Below, piece after piece: positions 9,586 through 18,760 of a stretch of DNA of 37,097 nucleotides (position 1 is the stretch's first letter; every line of letters starts with the position of its first letter). The translations under genes were made by a program, and so were the position numbers. The stretch comes from an uncultured Oligoflexia bacterium (GTDB lineage Bacteria > Bdellovibrionota > Bacteriovoracia > Bacteriovoracales > Bacteriovoracaceae), in the NCBI GenBank assembly GCA_950061135.1, contig CATLVU010000013.1, positions 1 through 37,097 of the forward strand. Reading direction: 5' to 3'. The notes beneath the pieces were generated by a model. It was not told the origin of the DNA. It ran no database searches and saw only the letters and a list, made by a program, of their open reading frames with translations.

Positions 9586-11235
9586 GCTTGGAAATTTAAT
9601 TTTAGTTTCCGTCTTTTTAGCAATGTCCAAAGAAATTTCATAACCAGCATCTGCGTGTCTTACAATTCCCATTCCTGAATCAGAATTTAAAACTCTTGAA
9701 AGCCTAGTGTCCATCTCTGTGGTGCCGTCGCAAACGATTACCATTCCTGAGTGTTGTGAATAACCCATTCCAACACCGCCACCGTGATGAAGAGAAATCC
9801 AACTGGCGCCATTATTAATATTGATCATTGCATTTAAAAGCGGCCAATCACTAACTGCGTCTGTTCCGTCTTTCATACCTTCAGTTTCTCTATTTGGTGA
9901 AGCAACAGAACCGCAATCAAGGTGGTCACGACCTATAACAATTGGGGCTTTAACTTTACCTTCTTTTACAAGATGATTAAATAAAAGTGCCGCTTTCTCT
10001 CGATCACCATATTTAAGCCAGCAAATTCTAGATGGAAGCCCTTGAAAACTAATCATTTCTTTGGCCTTGTCTAGCCAGTTATGTAATAGGGTGTTCTCTG
10101 GAAATAATTCTTTTAAAGCTTGGTCAGTTGTATAAATATCTTCAGGGTCTCCTGAAAGTGCTACCCATCTAAAAGGCCCAGAGCCTTCACAGAAAAGAGG
10201 TCTTATATAGGCTGGAACAAAACCTGGAAAATCAAACGCATTTTCAAGGCCTGCAATTTTAGCACCTTCTCTTAAATTATTTCCATAATCAAAAACAAAT
10301 GAGCCTTTAGCTTGAAATGCCAACATAAGCTCAACATGTTTTCTCATGGTTGCAATTGATAATGATTCATATTTTTTAGGATCATCGAGACGAAGTTTAG
10401 AAGCAGCATCTAAACTCATATCCATCGGAACATATCCATTTATCGGATCATGTGCAGATGTCTGATCTGTTACTAAGTCAGGAACAATACCTTGATCAAG
10501 AACAAACTGATAAAAATCTGTAGCATTACCTACTACGCAAATAGATACTGCTTCATTTTTCTTTTGGGCTTCGAGTGCTTTTTCAAGGGCCTCTTCATAT
10601 GTTTGGCATAATATATCTACATATTTAGTTGTAAGTCTTTTTTGAATTCTGCTTTCATCAACATCACATCCTATAAAAACACCTTCTGCCATTTTTACTG
10701 CCAGTGGTTGAGCACCACCCATTCCGCCGATACCAGCAGAAAGAACGAGTCGCCCCTTTAAGTTATCAGCGTTCCAATGTTTTTTTGCTGCCGCCATAAA
10801 GGTTTCATAAGTTCCTTGAAGTATTCCTTGTGAGCCAATATAGATCCAAGAACCAGCAGTCATTTGGCCATACATAATCTTATCTTCTTCTTTTAATTTA
10901 TTAAAATGATCCCATGTCGCCCAATTAGGAACCAAATTAGAGTTTGCGATTAAAACTCGTGGACCTTGAGGGTTACTTGGAAAAACTGCAACAGGCTTTC
11001 CTGACTGAACAATCAAAGTTTCATCATTTTCAAGGTTTTTTAAAGTTGAAATTAAATCATTAAGAGCTTTATGGTTTCTAGCTGCTTGTCCATTACCACC
11101 GTAAACAATTAAATTGTCTCGGTCTTCAGCTACTTCAGGATGAAGATTGTTTAACATACATCTAAGCGCTGCTTCTTGGTGCCAGCCCTTACAAGTTAAT
11201 TCGCTTCCTGTTGGGGGTAATGGTATTTGATTCAT
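9580..11235 (-). CDS. hutU: Urocanate hydratase
   Basis: [88 protein letters not shown]. Confidence 0.98.
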   Translation of the reverse strand: MNQIPLPPTGSELTCKGWHQEAALRCMLNNLHPEVAEDRDNLIVYGGNGQAARNHKALNDLISTLKNLENDETLIVQSGKPVAVFPSNPQGPRVLIANSNLVPNWATWDHFNKLKEEDKIMYGQMTAGSWIYIGSQGILQGTYETFMAAAKKHWNADNLKGRLVLSAGIGGMGGAQPLAVKMAEGVFIGCDVDESRIQKRLTTKYVDILCQTYEEALEKALEAQKKNEAVSICVVGNATDFYQFVLDQGIVPDLVTDQTSAHDPINGYVPMDMSLDAASKLRLDDPKKYESLSIATMRKHVELMLAFQAKGSFVFDYGNNLREGAKIAGLENAFDFPGFVPAYIRPLFCEGSGPFRWVALSGDPEDIYTTDQALKELFPENTLLHNWLDKAKEMISFQGLPSRICWLKYGDREKAALLFNHLVKEGKVKAPIVIGRDHLDCGSVASPNRETEGMKDGTDAVSDWPLLNAMININNGASWISLHHGGGVGMGYSQHSGMVIVCDGTTEMDTRLSRVLNSDSGMGIVRHADAGYEISLDIAKKTETKIKFPSL

Positions 11236-11238
11236 TTT

Positions 11239-12780
11239 TTACTCCAATGCTCCAATTTCTTTTTCTACTGTGTCCAAGATTGAAAAGTCACTAATCATAT
11301 CTGTGATTGCTTTGATATCTTGATGAAGAGTTCTATCTTCAGTTATAGGCTCGACTCTTGTTCTAATAAGATCAATGACGGCCTCGATTGCTTTGTTTGA
11401 TTTTAAAGGTCTTAATAAATAAATTGCTTGGGAGTTACATAAAAACTCAATCGCAAGACATCTTTTGGTATTTCTTATGACATCTAATAATTTTCTCCCA
11501 CTGGTAACACCCATGGAGACATGATCTTCTTTATCTGTTGATGTTGGTATTGAATCTACTGAAGCTGGATGGCATAAGTATTTATTCTCTGATGCAAGAG
11601 CGGCCATTGTTACATGGGCAATCATAAGTCCTGAGTTTAGTCCTGATTCTTTTGTTAGAAAAGCAGGCAGATCAGAGAAAGTAGGGTTCATCATTTTTTC
11701 AACACGTCTTTCAGAAATATTGGCAAGCTCTGAAACACCAATTGCAAGGTAGTCCATACACATGGCAAGGGCCTCTCCGTGGAAGTTCCCACCTGAAACA
11801 ACTTTGTCTTTATCAACAAAAATAAGAGGGTTATCAGTGACTGAATTGATTTCAATTGAAAGAACACTTTCTGCATGATCGAGTGTTTGTCTGATGGCAC
11901 CGTGAACTTGTGGTACACATCGAAGAGAATAGGGGTCTTGAACCTTTCCACAATCAATATGAGAATCTGCAATTTCACTTTCAAAACTTAAAATTTTTGT
12001 AAGATTATTACTAACCTTTATTTGTCCTGGTAAAGGTTTGAGAGACGAGATATCTGGATCATAGGCACGCTTAGTTCCTCTAACTGCTTCTAGAGTTGTC
12101 GCGCAGGCAATGTCACCGATTTTAATCATTCTTTTGGCTTCATAAAGGGCAAGAGAGCCTAGCGCCGCCATCACTGCTGTACCATTAATAAGTGCAAGTC
12201 CATCTTTTGCTTTAAGAGAAACAGGCTGTCTTTTTATATCTAAAATAGCATCTAGGGATTGAATCTTTCTTCCTTGATAAAGAACTTCACCTTCTCCAAT
12301 TAAGCATAGTGCTATATGTGACAAGGGAGCAAGATCTCCTGATGCACCAACAGAACCTTTTTCCGGAACCAATGGAATAATATCGTTGTTAATAAAGGCT
12401 AAAAGTAAATCGATGCACTCTGGACTCACTCCTGAATAGCCTGAAGCGAGACAGTTTGCTCGAAGTAACATGATTGCTCTGGTTACGATGGGAGGAAAGA
12501 ACTCACCAACGCCTGTACAATGAGATCGAATTAGATTGTATTGAAGTCTTGCTAAGTCTTTTTTTTCTATGTGCTTGTCAGACAAAGCACCAAAGCCGGT
12601 ATTGATACCGTAAACAGGCTTTCCTTCTTCAACAATTTTGTCTACGTATTCTCTTGCTTTTAAAATCTTGCCCTGGGATTGCTCAGATACAGAAACTTTA
12701 ATAGTTTCTTTGTTTCCGCTCGCTATTTCATATAGCTCGTCAATTGTTAGGCCATTTCCATCAATAATAATTTCTTTCAT
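11239..12780 (-). CDS. hutH: Histidine ammonia-lyase
   Basis: MIO-forming GSVGASGDLAPLSH; YGINTGFGALSD; conserved C-terminal QAIYLLRPLKSNKA. Confidence 0.97.
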   Translation of the reverse strand: MKEIIIDGNGLTIDELYEIASGNKETIKVSVSEQSQGKILKAREYVDKIVEEGKPVYGINTGFGALSDKHIEKKDLARLQYNLIRSHCTGVGEFFPPIVTRAIMLLRANCLASGYSGVSPECIDLLLAFINNDIIPLVPEKGSVGASGDLAPLSHIALCLIGEGEVLYQGRKIQSLDAILDIKRQPVSLKAKDGLALINGTAVMAALGSLALYEAKRMIKIGDIACATTLEAVRGTKRAYDPDISSLKPLPGQIKVSNNLTKILSFESEIADSHIDCGKVQDPYSLRCVPQVHGAIRQTLDHAESVLSIEINSVTDNPLIFVDKDKVVSGGNFHGEALAMCMDYLAIGVSELANISERRVEKMMNPTFSDLPAFLTKESGLNSGLMIAHVTMAALASENKYLCHPASVDSIPTSTDKEDHVSMGVTSGRKLLDVIRNTKRCLAIEFLCNSQAIYLLRPLKSNKAIEAVIDLIRTRVEPITEDRTLHQDIKAITDMISDFSILDTVEKEIGALE

Positions 12781-12783
12781 TTG

Positions 12784-13434
12784 CTATCTCAGTTTTTGAA
12801 TTTGAGCACTATACTTATCAGAGCTTTCACCAAAAATAAATGATCCTGCGACGAGATTATTAGCTCCGGCGCCGCGAAGCGTCTGAGCAGTTTGTTGATT
12901 AACGCCTCCATCAACTTGGATTTGAAACTTTAATCCTTTCTTCGATCTAATATCAGCAAGTTGCTTGACCTTATCGACTGATCCTTCAATAAATTTTTGG
13001 CCCCCAAAGCCTGGATTTACACTCATAATTAAAATGAGATCAATCTTTTCTAGTAGATAAGTTGGAATAACCTCTACAGGAGTTGAAGGATTTAAAGATA
13101 TACCACAGCTATCAAAATTATTTTTAACTTTTGAAATAAGACTGTCGTGATGAGTGACAGCTTCCCAATGAAAAGTGAAATTATGGGTACCAATATTTTT
13201 GAAAGGTTCGATAAAGTCTTCTGGATTTCTCACCATGAAATGTGCGTCCAAAGGATGATTGGTATATTTTTTTATATTCTTAAGTACAGTAGCACCAAAA
13301 GTAAGGTTAGGAACAAAATGGCCATCCATTACATCAAGATGAATCCATAAATTACTTTCATTATCAAAGTTTTTTAACTCTGGGCCAAGATTCATAAAGT
13401 CTGCTGATAAAATACTTGGTGCAATTATGGTCAT
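12784..13434 (-). CDS. rpe: Ribulose-phosphate 3-epimerase
   Basis: APSILSADF, HLDVMDGHFVPNLTFG, MSVNPGFGGQKFI, VDGGVN. Confidence 0.97.
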   Translation of the reverse strand: MTIIAPSILSADFMNLGPELKNFDNESNLWIHLDVMDGHFVPNLTFGATVLKNIKKYTNHPLDAHFMVRNPEDFIEPFKNIGTHNFTFHWEAVTHHDSLISKVKNNFDSCGISLNPSTPVEVIPTYLLEKIDLILIMSVNPGFGGQKFIEGSVDKVKQLADIRSKKGLKFQIQVDGGVNQQTAQTLRGAGANNLVAGSFIFGESSDKYSAQIQKLR

Positions 13435-13436
13435 TT

Positions 13437-14372
13437 TTATTCTCCTAAAGAAGGTTCTTCTTTAAAGCCATTAATAAGATCGGAATCAGAGCAGGCCTTC
13501 TTACCTTCTAATTGAATATAGGAAAGTCTTAAGCTTCCGTCCTGACAACCAACAATAATATTGTTTTTATGAAACTTTATCTCGCCAGGCCCTGCAGATA
13601 CCTCACTTTTGTCTAATTCTAAAATCTTAAGTCGTTTTTTATTTAAGCTACAATAAATACCAGGCCATGGAGTGAAAGCTCTTTTCTTGTTAATTATTTG
13701 TGCGCGAGTGCTTTGTTTAAATTTAATATGGCCATCTTCTCTTTGAAGAGTAGGTGCAAAACTCACTAATGATTCATCTTGTTTTGTAAAAGTAAGGTCG
13801 TTAGAAAGTACCATCGTTACAAAGCGATTCAACGAAAGAGCGGCTTGGAATTTTAATCTTGTAAATAATTGGCCACCTGTTTCTGTTGGAGAAATGGTAA
13901 CTTTATCACTTAGCACCAAATCACCAGCATCCATTTTTTTTACCATTTTTTGAATAGAGACACCTGTGATTTCATCATCGTTTAAAAGAGCATATTGAAT
14001 AGGCGCAGCTCCTCTATATTTTGGCAAAAGTGAAGTATGTATATTAAAGCAACCATGAGCGGGAAGATTCAAAACTTTCGATCCAAGAAATTGAGCAAAT
14101 GCTAAAACGACAATACAATCAATCTTGGAAGTTTCCAGCTCTTGAAGATAATCATCTTCTTTGTTTATATTTTCAGTTTGAATAAGTTTTAGTTTGTTCT
14201 GTTTTGCGAACTCGGCAACAGGAGGACTTGCTAATTTTCCACCTCTTCCTGCTTTTCTATCAGGCATTGTAACTACCGAATGAAGATTAACTAGTGGGTG
14301 TTGAAATAATATTTCAAGAGCGGGAACTGAAAAATCAGGCGTTCCCATAAAAACGACATTAAGCTTTTTCAT
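13437..14372 (-). CDS. fmt: Methionyl-tRNA formyltransferase
   Basis: VVFMGTPDFSVPALE, PDRKAGRG, NIHTSLLPKYRGAAPIQYALLN. Confidence 0.97.
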   Translation of the reverse strand: MKKLNVVFMGTPDFSVPALEILFQHPLVNLHSVVTMPDRKAGRGGKLASPPVAEFAKQNKLKLIQTENINKEDDYLQELETSKIDCIVVLAFAQFLGSKVLNLPAHGCFNIHTSLLPKYRGAAPIQYALLNDDEITGVSIQKMVKKMDAGDLVLSDKVTISPTETGGQLFTRLKFQAALSLNRFVTMVLSNDLTFTKQDESLVSFAPTLQREDGHIKFKQSTRAQIINKKRAFTPWPGIYCSLNKKRLKILELDKSEVSAGPGEIKFHKNNIIVGCQDGSLRLSYIQLEGKKACSDSDLINGFKEEPSLGE

Positions 14373-14375
14373 GAA

Positions 14376-14945
14376 TTATCTCTTTGCTTTAAGTAGCTTC
14401 TTTTTGAAAAAATTTCTTTTCAGTGAACTAAGTCTATCAATAAAAACAATTCCATCTAGGTGATCATTTTCGTGCTGAATGCAAATACTTAAAAGTTCAT
14501 TCGCTGATATTTCGCAATCCTCGCCGTCAGTGTTTTTATAGCTAACAACAATTTCTTCGAATCTTTTTACGTCTTCAAAAATACCAGGCAGGGATAAACA
14601 TCCTTCTTGATATGTAGTTTCTCCAACCTTTTCTTTAATTACAGGATTGATAAAAACACGAGGGTTTAAATTATCAAAAACTACTTCGTCCGATTCTTCA
14701 TCTTTGTATTCGCGAGTATAATCTGTGTCGATTACAAAAACTCTTTTTGATAATCCAATTTGAGGAGCTGCAAGGCCGATTCCAGGGGCCTGATACATGG
14801 TATAAAGCATATTTTTACAAAGAAGTTTTAGTTCTTCATCAAAAACAGTTACTTCCTGTGCCACCTTGGTTAGAACCGGTTCAGGATAAGTGTAAATTTG
14901 TAGTCTTTCGCCTTCTAGGACGTAATTTTGAGTAACAGCTTCCAT
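14376..14945 (-). CDS. def: Peptide deformylase
   Basis: GIGLAAPQIGL, EGCLSLPG, metal-binding QHENDHLDG. Confidence 0.97.
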   Translation of the reverse strand: MEAVTQNYVLEGERLQIYTYPEPVLTKVAQEVTVFDEELKLLCKNMLYTMYQAPGIGLAAPQIGLSKRVFVIDTDYTREYKDEESDEVVFDNLNPRVFINPVIKEKVGETTYQEGCLSLPGIFEDVKRFEEIVVSYKNTDGEDCEISANELLSICIQHENDHLDGIVFIDRLSSLKRNFFKKKLLKAKR

Positions 14946-14969
14946 AGCTCATATATAGCATGATTTTAG

Positions 14970-16067
14970 TCAGTTAGAAAGCTTCTTATTTTTACGATAA
15001 AGATAGAATACATAAAAAAGCACAAGTATTGGAGCAGACATGGTGGCCATAAGAGGAGGTATTTTATTTGAGTTACCCAAAGATTGTGCACCAGATTGTA
15101 AAACCCAAAAACAGATAGTGAAAACGAGGGTGATGACGATATTAATTCCCATACTTTGAGATCGTCTATTGGGTTTAAAAATTCCAGCGACAGGAAATAA
15201 CCCAAAAGAAATACAAGCAAGCGCAAGGCTTAACTTATCTAGGAATAAAATCTCGTATTCTGTAGAGTTAATATCACTTTTTTTAAGTTTTTGAACAAAT
15301 GAATAAAGAGACCCAATATAAAGAGTAGTGATATCAGATTTAAATTGTTGAAAATCTTCTGGCACTTCACTTAACTCTACAATCAGTTTTTCACCGATAT
15401 TAATTACAGGAAAGTTTTTGTCATCAAGAGAGTTGTATTCCATGGCCATAAAAAAATTCCACAGGCCATTTTGTAAATAAGTCGCATGCTTCGCAGTAAT
15501 ATAGCGATAAAGCTTATTGTCTTCGTTGTAAAAATATAATGAGATATCTCTAATCTGATTTCTTTTTTCATCAAAAAAATTAAATGAGGCAAAGTACCGA
15601 GGAGATTTATACCAGTTAAGACCAGCATCGCCGGTTTTACTTCTGGCTAAATAACGGCTTTCGTTTTTTCTACTTTTTTCAAATTCTTGTCTTTTTATTT
15701 TATTGGCAAGTGGTTGGAGATATCCAAGATTTATATATTGTATGGATGCAATAAAAAGAGAGGAGAAAAAAATTATTGAATAAATTTTCAAAGATGAATA
15801 TCCACCAGCAAGTAGACCCATTAACTCACTATGAGCTTTAAGGCGATTAAAGGCGAAAAGACTTGCAAGTAGGGTGCAGACTGGAAGCATTTTTCCTGCA
15901 AGCTCTGGAAGCTTAAGAAGGTATTGCAGAAAAATGGTCCGCATATCATAGTTTCTCATGAAACCATTAATAATATCTCCGATCGTTACAAGTAAAAAAA
16001 GAATGATTAAGGCACCTACTAATGACTTAAACCACTCCTTTAAAATAAGCCTTGATAAAAGATACAA
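14970..16067 (-). CDS. LptF/LptG-type (YjgP/YjgQ) LPS export permease
   Basis: 365 aa: N-terminal TM block, FNRLKAHSELMGLLAGG cytoplasmic motif, periplasmic domain, three C-terminal TMs. Confidence 0.85.
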   Translation of the reverse strand: MYLLSRLILKEWFKSLVGALIILFLLVTIGDIINGFMRNYDMRTIFLQYLLKLPELAGKMLPVCTLLASLFAFNRLKAHSELMGLLAGGYSSLKIYSIIFFSSLFIASIQYINLGYLQPLANKIKRQEFEKSRKNESRYLARSKTGDAGLNWYKSPRYFASFNFFDEKRNQIRDISLYFYNEDNKLYRYITAKHATYLQNGLWNFFMAMEYNSLDDKNFPVINIGEKLIVELSEVPEDFQQFKSDITTLYIGSLYSFVQKLKKSDINSTEYEILFLDKLSLALACISFGLFPVAGIFKPNRRSQSMGINIVITLVFTICFWVLQSGAQSLGNSNKIPPLMATMSAPILVLFYVFYLYRKNKKLSN

Positions 16068-16790
16068 TTATTTTTCTCCTTTAATAAAAAAAGATAAAAA
16101 ATAAAGAATAGGTTTTACAACTCCAGCGAGAAATAAACCGGTTATTTGGTTTTTTTGCGAATGAAGAATAATTTTTGGTGAAACTTGATAGTAGAGCCTA
16201 ATGAAAGAGATACCTAATTTAAATTCTCCAAGATTTTTTTTAAAAATTCTTAACTTGGTTACAACTGGATGCTCTTCGTTTAATAAGTAGGTTGCAATAT
16301 AACATTTTTTGGATTGTACATAAATTTGTCGATGAGCTTCTTGCATAGCTTCAATCCCACTGGGATTCTTTATTTTTGATTTATTTATATACTTACGAAG
16401 AGTTTCAGCATTCAAAACTTGATAGGGTTGATTGATTGTAAATGCAACAAATTGATTCAATGCCTTTTGGTAATTTTCTGATAGCTTGGGAGTTAGGTGA
16501 TTGATTTTAACAAGGTCCCAATAAACTTGGCTTATCAAAAACATTTCGCGCATTTGCTTTTGTGAATCAAACATTGAAGTTGTAATTTTAAAGATATTTT
16601 CTACTTCATTATAATCGGCATAGATTCCTAAATACTGATGATACTTAGAGGCAGCGAGAACATATTCTTTTTTTAAAAATGCTTCACGTCCTTCCTTGGC
16701 GATGGTGATTCTAATATCAAAAAGATGCTTAATCTTTTTAAGCCTTTTTGTTTTTTCTTCATCTGTTTCTTTAAAATCTTGTATATTCAT
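16068..16790 (-). CDS. Hypothetical protein with CFI-box-like C-terminal domain
   Basis: C-terminus CYIATYLLNEEHPVVTKLRIFKKNLGEFKLGISFIRLYYQVSPKII resembles the CFIATAAYG...HP.V..LR.FRD......G..FV.LYY..SP pattern of CFI-box-CTERM domains; helical N-terminal part. Confidence 0.6.
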   Translation of the reverse strand: MNIQDFKETDEEKTKRLKKIKHLFDIRITIAKEGREAFLKKEYVLAASKYHQYLGIYADYNEVENIFKITTSMFDSQKQMREMFLISQVYWDLVKINHLTPKLSENYQKALNQFVAFTINQPYQVLNAETLRKYINKSKIKNPSGIEAMQEAHRQIYVQSKKCYIATYLLNEEHPVVTKLRIFKKNLGEFKLGISFIRLYYQVSPKIILHSQKNQITGLFLAGVVKPILYFLSFFIKGEK

Positions 16791-16792
16791 AG

Positions 16793-17662
16793 TTAAAACA
16801 AAATCGTTAATGCAAAAGAGTGTTGATCCAAAGATTCATTATCTTGCAGAAAAGCGTAGTCTGTGTCTTTGTGATCAGAATTGCGGTACGCATATTCAAG
16901 CGATAGTCTAGGGCCTGTCCAAGAAACACCCCAGCTTTGATATCGAGCCCCCTCAAAATTACTAGTCCCGCCACCGTAGCGAATAAAAAAATCTTTAAAC
17001 ACTCCAACTTGTATCGCCCAGAGATTAAATGATTTTTTATCAGGATTCTCCATATCGCCTGTTCCAATATCATATAAAAAAGAGATCATTTCAGAAAAAG
17101 TATATTGAATTCCCGCTGTAATTTTAAAGTCTTCGTCTACTCTAAATTGAGGGTCATTAATAGTGAGGCCGAATGATAATTGGTTACTTTGTACATGTGT
17201 AAAACCAATTAAAAATTGGTGAAGTTTTAAATACTCGTTGTCTAAATGAGCATCGGTAAATTTATAGATCAAGCCGATAGATGATTTTTTTCCAAGTGGC
17301 CGAGACAATGAAAGAGAGTATCTTTTTCTTCGTTCGCCATTAAAGTATTGATGGATATAGCTAAATCCACCTTTTGCAGATGTGCTGTCATCAATAATTG
17401 AATAAATTTCTTGATGGGAATTATCAAGTAAGGAAGTTTCATCGCCATCATCGTTTAGTGTGAAATCATCTTTTTGATAATAAAATGATGATGTATTAAA
17501 AAATATAGCAGAGGCTGGATTCAAAATCGTAGACTCATTTAGTAAAATCGCACCAACGCCGGCTCCAGAGGTTGACAACAGACGCGTAGACAAAGGTTCT
17601 GGTAATTGTGATAATGCACAGAAGTTAAAAAAAATAGTGATAAATATAATAAGTACTTTCAT
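16793..17662 (-). CDS. Predicted outer-membrane beta-barrel protein
   Basis: Signal peptide MKVLIIFITIFFNFCALS; alternating strands; ends in FALTILF (terminal F). Confidence 0.55.
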   Translation of the reverse strand: MKVLIIFITIFFNFCALSQLPEPLSTRLLSTSGAGVGAILLNESTILNPASAIFFNTSSFYYQKDDFTLNDDGDETSLLDNSHQEIYSIIDDSTSAKGGFSYIHQYFNGERRKRYSLSLSRPLGKKSSIGLIYKFTDAHLDNEYLKLHQFLIGFTHVQSNQLSFGLTINDPQFRVDEDFKITAGIQYTFSEMISFLYDIGTGDMENPDKKSFNLWAIQVGVFKDFFIRYGGGTSNFEGARYQSWGVSWTGPRLSLEYAYRNSDHKDTDYAFLQDNESLDQHSFALTILF

Positions 17663-17716
17663 TGATTTTCAATTATAGATGAATAAGAATAATATAAAAA
17701 CAAAAGAGTTTACTTT

Positions 17717-18697
17717 ATGAGATGGAATAATTTTTTATTAATTTTTATAACGAGTAGTTTATTAGCAAACGCTCATGGAAATACGCCTACTTTAGAGTCA
17801 ATGCTAAGGCATGGAAGTAATACAAGCCTTGAGGGTAAGCTTTTAAACGCAAAGTTTATTGTTCGAAAGACTGAAGCTGCACAAGCAGAGCTTGGACAAA
17901 ACTCTTCTCAAGTATTTGTTCCATTTTCTTATCAAATTGCGGCTTATAAAGATGAAAATATCCATAGGTTTCTTTACTTGAGATATACAGGAGAGGTTGT
18001 AGACTCAGAGTATTTGACTCAGGTAATGGCAGGGCCTGTGAATAAATTTGTGAGCGAATTTCAAAGTAGTTTAACAGCAAATATTTTCACCTCATATATT
18101 GTGAGCCTATTGGGTAATGAAGGTGATGTTTTTATAAATTTTTTAAAGGGGCAAGGAGTTGATGTTCTATTGAACAAAGAACAGTTAAACCAAGCGAAGA
18201 TATCACTTTTACAAGACTACAAATCATATCTTGAAAAGAAAAAAGAAGATGAACAACTAGATATTCCAAACCCTCTTGAGCCGGAAGATCCAGAGCAGAG
18301 ACAAAAAGTTTCAGAGCTAATGAAAGCACCTTTTTTCGAAAAAACAGAGAATTTTAAACTCGTTAAGATAGGAAACGGCTTTAGTTGGATATTTGAAAGA
18401 GATAATGTCTATATCGAATTTAATTTTGAGCACCAACTAACTAAGTTTGCTATAAAGACAGTTGATGGAGTTTATTCATTAATTTTGGAAAATTACGAGG
18501 AGTATCCTGGGGGAGCAATTTTTCCTAAAAATACGATCATAAAATACCCAGATGGAACTAAATACGAAATAGAAGCCTCTAAAATAACAGTTTATAAATC
18601 TAATATTGATGCTTTTAATAGAAAGGTGGATTATTTTAAGAAAAAACTTAATAATGATAAAATAACACCATCACCCGTATTGTTTTTAAGTATTTAA
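17717..18697 (+). CDS. Secreted hypothetical protein
   Basis: Signal peptide MRWNNFLLIFITSSLLANAHG; 326 aa, no recognised domain. Confidence 0.6.
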   Translation: MRWNNFLLIFITSSLLANAHGNTPTLESMLRHGSNTSLEGKLLNAKFIVRKTEAAQAELGQNSSQVFVPFSYQIAAYKDENIHRFLYLRYTGEVVDSEYLTQVMAGPVNKFVSEFQSSLTANIFTSYIVSLLGNEGDVFINFLKGQGVDVLLNKEQLNQAKISLLQDYKSYLEKKKEDEQLDIPNPLEPEDPEQRQKVSELMKAPFFEKTENFKLVKIGNGFSWIFERDNVYIEFNFEHQLTKFAIKTVDGVYSLILENYEEYPGGAIFPKNTIIKYPDGTKYEIEASKITVYKSNIDAFNRKVDYFKKKLNNDKITPSPVLFLSI

Positions 18698-18708
18698 AAG
18701 CAAGACAC

Positions 18709-18735
18709 TCAAGAAATTTTTTAAAATACCGATAG
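18709..18735 (+). promoter_or_regulatory. Candidate sigma-28 (FliA)-like promoter
   Basis: TCAA-N15-ACCGATAG versus consensus TAAA-N15-GCCGATAA, about 25 nt before the 18761 start codon; imperfect. Confidence 0.3.
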
Positions 18736-18760
18736 GCTTAAAGAGTAAAAAAGGTATTTT

